Source: Tannerella sp. (lineage in GTDB: Bacteria > Bacteroidota > Bacteroidia > Bacteroidales > Tannerellaceae). From it: DNA of 10,613 bases. Positions 5,994 to 10,613 of the stretch are shown one piece after another; position 1 is the stretch's first letter, and the number at the start of each line of letters is the position of its first letter. The notes under the pieces are model-generated. The model was not told the DNA's origin, did not search any database, and worked only from the letters and a program-made list of their open reading frames with translations. The stretch spans positions 1-10,613 of the forward strand of contig JAIRKN010000135.1 in NCBI GenBank assembly GCA_031260095.1. Direction: 5' to 3'. The position numbers and the translations under genes are program-made.

Positions 5994-7250
5994 ATGAAAG
6001 ACTGTACTATTCAGAAAGCGTATGAAGTAGCAAAAGAACGTTATGCCGACTTAGGCGTTGACACGGAAAAGGCAATGACGAAATTGAAAAAAATATCCAT
6101 TTCCATGCATTGCTGGCAGACAGATGATGTGGGAGGATTTGAAAATCAGGGAGGCGAATTGACCGGCGGCATTCAAGTGACGGGTAATTATCCGGGCCGT
6201 GCACGTAATATTGATGAAGTACGTGCGGATATAACGAAGGCTAAATCATTGATTCCGGGAACGCACCGGTTGAATCTGCATGAAATATATGGTGATTTCG
6301 GCGGAAAAGTAGTGGACCGTAATGAAGTGGAACCGAAACATTTCCAGAGTTGGATGGAATGGGGGAAAGAGAATAACATGAAACTGGACTTCAATTCCAC
6401 ATCTTTCTCCCACCCGAAGAGTGGAAACCTTACGTTGGCAAACCCCGATAAAGGAATCCGCGACTTCTGGATTGAGCATACAAAACGTTGCCGTAAAGTA
6501 AGTGAAGCGATGGGTAAATTCCAGAGCGATCCTTGTATCATGAATCTATGGATACATGACGGAAGTAAGGAAGTGCCGGCTAACCGCCTGAAATATCGTC
6601 AGATACTGGAGCAATCCTTAGACGAGATATTTGCTACTAAATATAAAAATATGAAAGACTGTATCGAAGCCAAGTTGTTCGGTATCGGTCTTGAAAGTTA
6701 TACGGTAGGATCTTATGATTTCTATCTTGGATACGGAGCAAAGAAAGGTAAAATCGTGACATTGGATACCGGACATTTTCATCTGACGGAAAGTGTGGCC
6801 GACAAGATCTCCTGCCTGTTATTGTTTACTCCTGAGATCATGTTGCATGTAAGCCGTCCGATTCGTTGGGACAGCGACCATGTGGTGATCATCAATGATG
6901 ATTTGTTAGACCTTACACGTGAAATTATACGTTGCAATGCACTCGACCGTGTACATATCGGATTGGATTACTTTGATGCGACGATCAATCGTATCGGTGC
7001 TTATGTGATTGGCGTGCGCGCTACACAGAAAGCTTTGCTGACGGCTCTTCTCGAACCGCAGAGGAAATTACAGCAATACGAAGCAAAAGATCAGTTATTC
7101 CAGCGTCTTGCATTGCAGGAAGAGTTGAAGAGTATGCCGTGGGGTGCGGTTTGGGATATGTTCTGTGTGCAGAATGAAGTACCAGCCGGCGATAACTACA
7201 TTGCAGAAATTGAAAAATATGAAAAGGCGGTAACCTCAAAACGCAAATGA
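5994..7250 (+). CDS. rhaA: L-rhamnose isomerase
   Basis: The enzyme interconverts L-rhamnose and L-rhamnulose (EC 5.3.1.14), a metal-dependent step in the cytoplasm. The 418-residue sequence can be matched to remembered E. coli RhaA with a constant offset of nine residues. The structural metal ligands are E225 (IEAKLFG), D258 (LDTGHFH), H285 (MLHVSRP) and D325 (HIGLDYFD); H261 plus D293 and D295 (RWDSDH) complete the active site. SMHCWQTDDVGGFE at 37-50 and ESYTVGSYDFY at 234-244 are further family blocks. The 92-bp spacer after rhaB is extremely A/T-rich (including TTAAATTTAA), shows no terminator, and gives no Shine-Dalgarno sequence. The gene is called rhaI in Bacteroides. Confidence 0.98.
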   Translation: MKDCTIQKAYEVAKERYADLGVDTEKAMTKLKKISISMHCWQTDDVGGFENQGGELTGGIQVTGNYPGRARNIDEVRADITKAKSLIPGTHRLNLHEIYGDFGGKVVDRNEVEPKHFQSWMEWGKENNMKLDFNSTSFSHPKSGNLTLANPDKGIRDFWIEHTKRCRKVSEAMGKFQSDPCIMNLWIHDGSKEVPANRLKYRQILEQSLDEIFATKYKNMKDCIEAKLFGIGLESYTVGSYDFYLGYGAKKGKIVTLDTGHFHLTESVADKISCLLLFTPEIMLHVSRPIRWDSDHVVIINDDLLDLTREIIRCNALDRVHIGLDYFDATINRIGAYVIGVRATQKALLTALLEPQRKLQQYEAKDQLFQRLALQEELKSMPWGAVWDMFCVQNEVPAGDNYIAEIEKYEKAVTSKRK

Positions 7251-7265
7251 ATATAAAAGAGATGG

Positions 7266-7297
7266 ATTGCGATCACTTTGAAAGGAGTGATCGCAAT
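7266..7297 (+). repeat. 12-bp perfect hairpin between isomerase and permease genes
   Basis: ATTGCGATCACT (7266-7277) and AGTGATCGCAAT (7286-7297) form a perfect 12-bp stem with an 8-nt loop, 15 bp after the rhaA stop. The right arm is followed by TTGTCC rather than a T-run, so it is not a strong intrinsic terminator. It more likely shields the 3' end of the rhaB-rhaA message from exonucleases or lowers read-through into rhaT. A DNA-binding role for the palindrome cannot be excluded. Confidence 0.75.
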
Positions 7298-7345
7298 TTG
7301 TCCAAAGACAGGATCTCGTACTTATAATTTGTAACAAGATTAAAG

Positions 7346-8359
7346 ATGAATACATTAATAGGACTATTAATCATAGCAGTAGGCAGCTTCGGGCAATCGA
7401 GTTCGTATGTGCCTATTAATAAAGTAAAAGACTGGTCGTGGGAAAGTTTTTGGCTCGTGCAGGGTTTCTTTGCATGGCTTCTTTTCCCTTTTCTGGGAGC
7501 ATTGCTTGCCGTACCTGCCGGCAGTAGTCTTTGGCAAATCCTGTCGGTTGATAGTGGCGCCACATTCAAAGCGATGTTTTTCGGCATATTGTGGGGAGTA
7601 GGGGGATTGACCTTCGGCCTTAGTATGCGTTACCTTGGGGTGGCGCTGGGACAGTCGTTGGCATTGGGTACATGTTCCGCTTTCGGGACGTTGATTCCTC
7701 CTTTGTTGCCGCAATATTTCCCGGAGGCCGAACACATAACTCCCGTATTGATTGTCGGTGTCGCGATAGCCATTGCCGGCATTGCTGTTATCGGCTATGC
7801 AGGCGCATTGAAATCGCAGACCATGAGCGAAGAGGACAGGCGGAAAGCCATAAAGGATTTCGCATTAAAAAAAGGTTTGTTGATTGCCGTATTGGCCGGC
7901 GTTATGAGCGCCTGTTTTAATCTGGGCCTTGAAGCCGGAAAGCCTTTGGTTATGGATGGGATGAGTGAGTTGTTTAAAACATTGCCTGCAACATTGATGA
8001 TTACATGCGGAGGATTTATTACAAATGCCGTTTACTGCCTGTTTCAGAATACGAAAAATAAAACGTTCGGCGATTATGGCAAAACATCTTTATTTGCAAA
8101 CAATATCTTATTCTGCGCTTTGGCCGGACTATTGTGGTATTCTCAGTTTTTCGGGTTTGGAATGGGTAAGAGTTTCTTCGAGCCGGGAAGTGTGATCATG
8201 GCATTCTCCTGGTGTATCCTGATGACGTTGAATGTTACGTTCAGTAATGTGTGGGGGATTCTGTTGAAAGAATGGAAAGGCGTATCAATGACTACCATTG
8301 TTGTATTATTGACAGGTCTTGCCATTTTGATATTCTCGCTTATATATCCGAATTTGTAA
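7346..8359 (+). CDS. rhaT: L-rhamnose/proton symporter RhaT
   Basis: RhaT imports L-rhamnose across the inner membrane with protons. The 337-residue protein is almost wholly hydrophobic and shows about ten membrane segments: roughly 3-23, 35-57, 74-96, 98-120, 130-153, 174-196, 211-231, 250-272, 281-307 and 313-334. Blocks shared with E. coli RhaT are KVKDWSWESFW (27-37), GILWGVGG followed by MRYLG, LKKGLLIAVLAG, GLLWYSQFF and LLKEW. Short charged loops lie between the segments, for example TMSEEDRRKAIKDF. It is preceded by the hairpin at 7266-7297, and a terminator-like structure follows it. The gene is called rhaP in Bacteroides. The substrate is assigned by family and operon position. Confidence 0.95.
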   Translation: MNTLIGLLIIAVGSFGQSSSYVPINKVKDWSWESFWLVQGFFAWLLFPFLGALLAVPAGSSLWQILSVDSGATFKAMFFGILWGVGGLTFGLSMRYLGVALGQSLALGTCSAFGTLIPPLLPQYFPEAEHITPVLIVGVAIAIAGIAVIGYAGALKSQTMSEEDRRKAIKDFALKKGLLIAVLAGVMSACFNLGLEAGKPLVMDGMSELFKTLPATLMITCGGFITNAVYCLFQNTKNKTFGDYGKTSLFANNILFCALAGLLWYSQFFGFGMGKSFFEPGSVIMAFSWCILMTLNVTFSNVWGILLKEWKGVSMTTIVVLLTGLAILIFSLIYPNL

Positions 8360-8395
8360 CACTTTTTTTTTCATAAATAAATATGGTTGGAAATG

Positions 8396-8435
8396 GGGGG
8401 ATGAAATGTTTAAGTTTATCCTCCTGTTTTTTTTT
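8396..8435 (+). terminator. Terminator or attenuator inside the rhamnose operon
   Basis: GGGGGATGAA (8396-8405) pairs with TTTATCCTCC (8415-8424) through 10 pairs, two of them G-U, closing a 9-nt loop. TG and then nine T's (8427-8435) follow. This is a convincing intrinsic terminator, located between rhaT and the aldolase gene. The aldolase must therefore receive read-through or have its own promoter. Only a near-match to TAnnTTTG is seen afterwards (TACTATTT around 8442). Confidence 0.7.
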
Positions 8436-8464
8436 AGATTGTACTATTTTTATCAGACAATAAT

Positions 8465-9766
8465 ATGAAACTATTAGACACAAAATTAATGCACCCGGCT
8501 GACCAGCTTATTGCAGTGATCAGTCGCATCTACAACAGTGGTTTGACGACTACTTCAGGAGGGAATATCTCTATTAAGGATGATAATGGAGATATATGGA
8601 TTACGCCGGCCGGCATAGACAAAGGCTCGCTTATAAAAAAAGACATTGTTTGTGTAAAAGCAGACGGAACGATTGTGGGGCGACACCGTCCTTCATCGGA
8701 ATTTCCCTTTCACAAAGCAATCTATGAAATACGTCCGCAGATGTCGGCTGTTATCCATGCACATCCGCCGGCACTGGTTGCATTTAGCATAACACACCAG
8801 ATCCCGAACACGAATATTATTCCGCAGGCTAAAAGTATATGTGGAAGAATAGGTTTTGCGCCGTATGACGTTCCGGGAAGTAAAGACCTGGGAAAGAAGA
8901 TCGCCAATGAGTTTAAGAAAAATCCGGACTATAAGGCGGTCATCATGGAAAATCACGGGGTAGTTCTTTGTGGCGAGGACATGAAAGACGCCTATCAACG
9001 CTTTGAAACGCTTGAATTTTGCGCCCGGACGGTTATTAACGCCCAAATATTAGGCAAGCCGAATTATCTTACGGATAAGCAGATCGAACAACATGATAAA
9101 GCGATCCCCACGGATTTCCCTTATTTCATGAATCCGACTCATCCATCCGACGAACGGGATCTGCGCGACCAGATTATAAAAATCATTCACCGTGCATGTG
9201 ACCAGGGATTGATGATCAGTTCATACGGAACGGTTTCTGTTCGTTGGAGAGGGAATGATTTCCTGATCACCCCACCGGGAATACCACGTTGGGATATGGA
9301 ACATGAGAATATTGTACAGGTGAAAGACGGAAAAGTGGAAGCCGGCAAGATCCCAAGCCGTTCGGTCGCTTTGCACCAGGAAATTTATCAGAGCAATCCC
9401 AAAATCAATTCTATTATTCTGACGCAGCCCCCCGGTATCATGGGATTCTGCACCTCCGGCGTCAAATTCAATGTGCGCACCATACCGGAAAGCTGGATCT
9501 TCCTGAAAGATATCCCAACGGTTCCATTCGGCGTGCAGTATGAAGATAATAAAAAGGTGGCGGAATTATTAAAAACGAATCCGGCAGTCATGTTGTCAAA
9601 TGATTCAATCGTTGTAACCGGTGACGGGTTACTGAACACATTCGACCGTCTGGAAGTTGCCGAATTCAGCGCCAAATCACTGATTATGGGAATGAGTATC
9701 GGAAAACTCCAACCCATATCAGATGACGAAGTAGAAGCATTACGCATAGCATTCCATGTAGAGTAA
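8465..9766 (+). CDS. rhaD: Two-domain class II aldolase, probable rhamnulose-1-phosphate aldolase
   Basis: It probably splits L-rhamnulose-1-phosphate into dihydroxyacetone phosphate and L-lactaldehyde. The 433 residues contain two tandem class II aldolase/adducin domains (about 8-200 and 230-415), whereas E. coli RhaD and FucA have one. Domain 1 is complete: SGGNIS (31-36), TPAG (47-50), catalytic-type E79 in PSSEF, and zinc ligands H98 and H100 (IHAHPP) plus H164 (ENHGVV). Domain 2 keeps the scaffold (SSYGTVSVR, TPPG, LHQEIY, RLEVAEFSAKSL), but the aligned positions are S300, L319, Q321 and D380, so it cannot bind zinc in the usual way. No signal peptide is seen. It is the last gene of the operon, 105 bp after rhaT behind a terminator-like hairpin. 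Domain 1 alone would also fit a fuculose-phosphate aldolase; context favours rhamnulose phosphate. Confidence 0.88.
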   Translation: MKLLDTKLMHPADQLIAVISRIYNSGLTTTSGGNISIKDDNGDIWITPAGIDKGSLIKKDIVCVKADGTIVGRHRPSSEFPFHKAIYEIRPQMSAVIHAHPPALVAFSITHQIPNTNIIPQAKSICGRIGFAPYDVPGSKDLGKKIANEFKKNPDYKAVIMENHGVVLCGEDMKDAYQRFETLEFCARTVINAQILGKPNYLTDKQIEQHDKAIPTDFPYFMNPTHPSDERDLRDQIIKIIHRACDQGLMISSYGTVSVRWRGNDFLITPPGIPRWDMEHENIVQVKDGKVEAGKIPSRSVALHQEIYQSNPKINSIILTQPPGIMGFCTSGVKFNVRTIPESWIFLKDIPTVPFGVQYEDNKKVAELLKTNPAVMLSNDSIVVTGDGLLNTFDRLEVAEFSAKSLIMGMSIGKLQPISDDEVEALRIAFHVE

Positions 9767-9767
9767 T

Positions 9768-9805
9768 TTACAACAGGCTGTATCATCCGGTACAGCCTGT
9801 TGTAA
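9768..9805. terminator. Bidirectional terminator hairpin between convergent genes
   Basis: The 15-bp perfect arms 9768-9782 and 9791-9805 (core ACAACAGGCTGTA/TACAGCCTGTTGT) close an 8-nt loop, two bases after the aldolase stop. The right side is followed only by TTTG. It lies between the rightward operon and the leftward GH78 gene and could end both transcripts. The following 9806-9898 shows no gene. Confidence 0.75.
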
Positions 9806-9898
9806 TTTGTGATATTATTCTGCCGGACTGATTTCACAAAGTTATGACGATGTTTTTGTTCCGGAAGGGTGGGGGACTATCGTCTTATCAGAACGTTA

Positions 9899-10613
9899 TT
9901 ATTCTTCTTTTGAAATACTTTGGGGATGTACTTTAAAAGCATACTTTCCGGAAACAACTTCCAGTTGCCGGTAGCCCTCTTTCCAACCTTTATCGGTTAC
10001 TCCCTCTACCTTACCGCTCTGAACGGAGATTCCGCTTTCCGTCATATCGGAAACAGCGCTGCAGGGTATGTATACGGTGGCCGTGCTGCCTATGGGGATA
10101 AGCGCCTGCAGGTCGAATCCGGCATGATCGCGTTGCCAGGCGACCGACGCTTGTCCATAAGGCGTGCGGGTAGAGTAAGACGCCCGGGAGAGGCTGTCCG
10201 GTATTACGGGACGAATCGTGATCTGCTTATACCCGGCGTTTTCCTCCACGGCGTTCAAACCCGCCAGCTTACGGTAGAACCAGGTTAATGAGCCGCCGAA
10301 CATCGGGTGATTCCGTGAATTTCCACCGTTCCACTGCTCCCATGTCGTCGTCGCACCCTGTGCGATCCAGTGTCCGAAGCTGGGGAAATCACGTTTGTTC
10401 ATAGCCGTATAAGCGAGATTACTCAATCCATTTTCCGCCAGCGTTTCAAAAAAGAATTGTGTCCCGAATATCCCCGTATTCAGATGTCCGTCACGCGCTG
10501 CTATTTCTTTCTGCAAAGCCTCCAGTGCCGCCTCCCGGTATTTGTCGGGCATCCCCATTTTCAATGCAAAAATATTACTGCCGTAATCCCCGTCGGAGGC
10601 TTTCTGCGGATCA
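9899..10613 (-). CDS. GH78 alpha-L-rhamnosidase, C-terminal part (cut by window edge)
   Basis: The frame is open from the stop at 9899 to the right edge and continues beyond it; the true start lies outside, since a TTG at 10564 and nearby ATGs fall inside conserved domain sequence. The visible 237 or so residues cover the end of the (alpha/alpha)6 catalytic domain (DGHLNTGIFGTQFFFETL, PSFGHWIAQGATTTWEQW, RNHPMFGGSLTWFYRKLAG) and a C-terminal beta-sandwich (ITIRPVIP, ASYSTRTPYGQASVAW). The Glu of TTTWEQW, coded at 10337-10339, corresponds to the residue proposed as catalytic base in GH78 enzymes. The enzyme removes terminal alpha-L-rhamnose from plant polysaccharides or glycosides and would supply substrate to the convergent rhamnose operon. 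A signal peptide is expected but is outside the window. Confidence 0.95.
   Translation of the reverse strand, partial: DPQKASDGDYGSNIFALKMGMPDKYREAALEALQKEIAARDGHLNTGIFGTQFFFETLAENGLSNLAYTAMNKRDFPSFGHWIAQGATTTWEQWNGGNSRNHPMFGGSLTWFYRKLAGLNAVEENAGYKQITIRPVIPDSLSRASYSTRTPYGQASVAWQRDHAGFDLQALIPIGSTATVYIPCSAVSDMTESGISVQSGKVEGVTDKGWKEGYRQLEVVSGKYAFKVHPQSISKEE

Noticed and set aside
9837..9844. TAACTTTG on the minus strand, a perfect -7 promoter box
   Set aside because: No TTTG lies about 19 bp upstream, and it would point from the end of the GH78 gene into the convergent terminator with no gene behind it.

Overview
The window looks like chromosomal DNA from a Bacteroidetes bacterium, probably order Bacteroidales (a Bacteroides/Parabacteroides/Dysgonomonas-like genome). 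Three things point there. Promoter-like sites follow the Bacteroidetes sigma-ABfr pattern (TTTG, about 19 bp, TAnnTTTG). Start codons sit behind A/T-rich leaders without a Shine-Dalgarno sequence. The rhamnose gene order (kinase, isomerase, permease, aldolase, with a divergent AraC regulator) matches the rhamnose operon known from Bacteroides thetaiotaomicron. Genus cannot be fixed from the sequence alone.

Left part (1-1270): an uncharacterised, apparently frameshifted gene (about 137-842). It joins an N-terminal domain resembling an uncharacterised Bacteroidales protein family to glycine-rich beta repeats, and is visibly more GC-rich than its surroundings. It is followed by a compact tRNA-Arg(UCU) unit with a near-ideal promoter and its own terminator, then a spacer with two inverted repeats.

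Left-centre, minus strand (1275-4314): four genes read leftwards: an AraC-family regulator (probable RhaR), a DUF3298-type lipoprotein, rsmG (16S rRNA G527 methyltransferase) and a glyoxalase II-like metallo-hydrolase. The last three overlap by 4 bp at each junction, and only 27 bp separate the regulator from the lipoprotein, so all four could share a transcript.

Right-centre, plus strand (4465-9766): the L-rhamnose catabolic operon. RhaT imports L-rhamnose, the isomerase converts it to L-rhamnulose, the kinase makes L-rhamnulose-1-phosphate, and a class II aldolase splits this into dihydroxyacetone phosphate and L-lactaldehyde. The 150-bp regulator/kinase spacer carries back-to-back promoters and a 21-bp-spaced direct repeat suitable for an AraC-type activator. 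Hairpins lie between isomerase and permease, between permease and aldolase (a good intrinsic terminator or attenuator), and after the aldolase.

Right end (9899-10613), minus strand and cut by the window edge: the C-terminal part of a GH78 alpha-L-rhamnosidase, which would release the rhamnose that the operon consumes.

The rhamnose locus is a known type of system. The least explained items are the chimeric left-hand gene, the C8 base in the tRNA, the second aldolase domain that has lost every metal ligand, and the terminator inside the operon. I see no mobile element, CRISPR array, or clear new defence or biosynthetic system.
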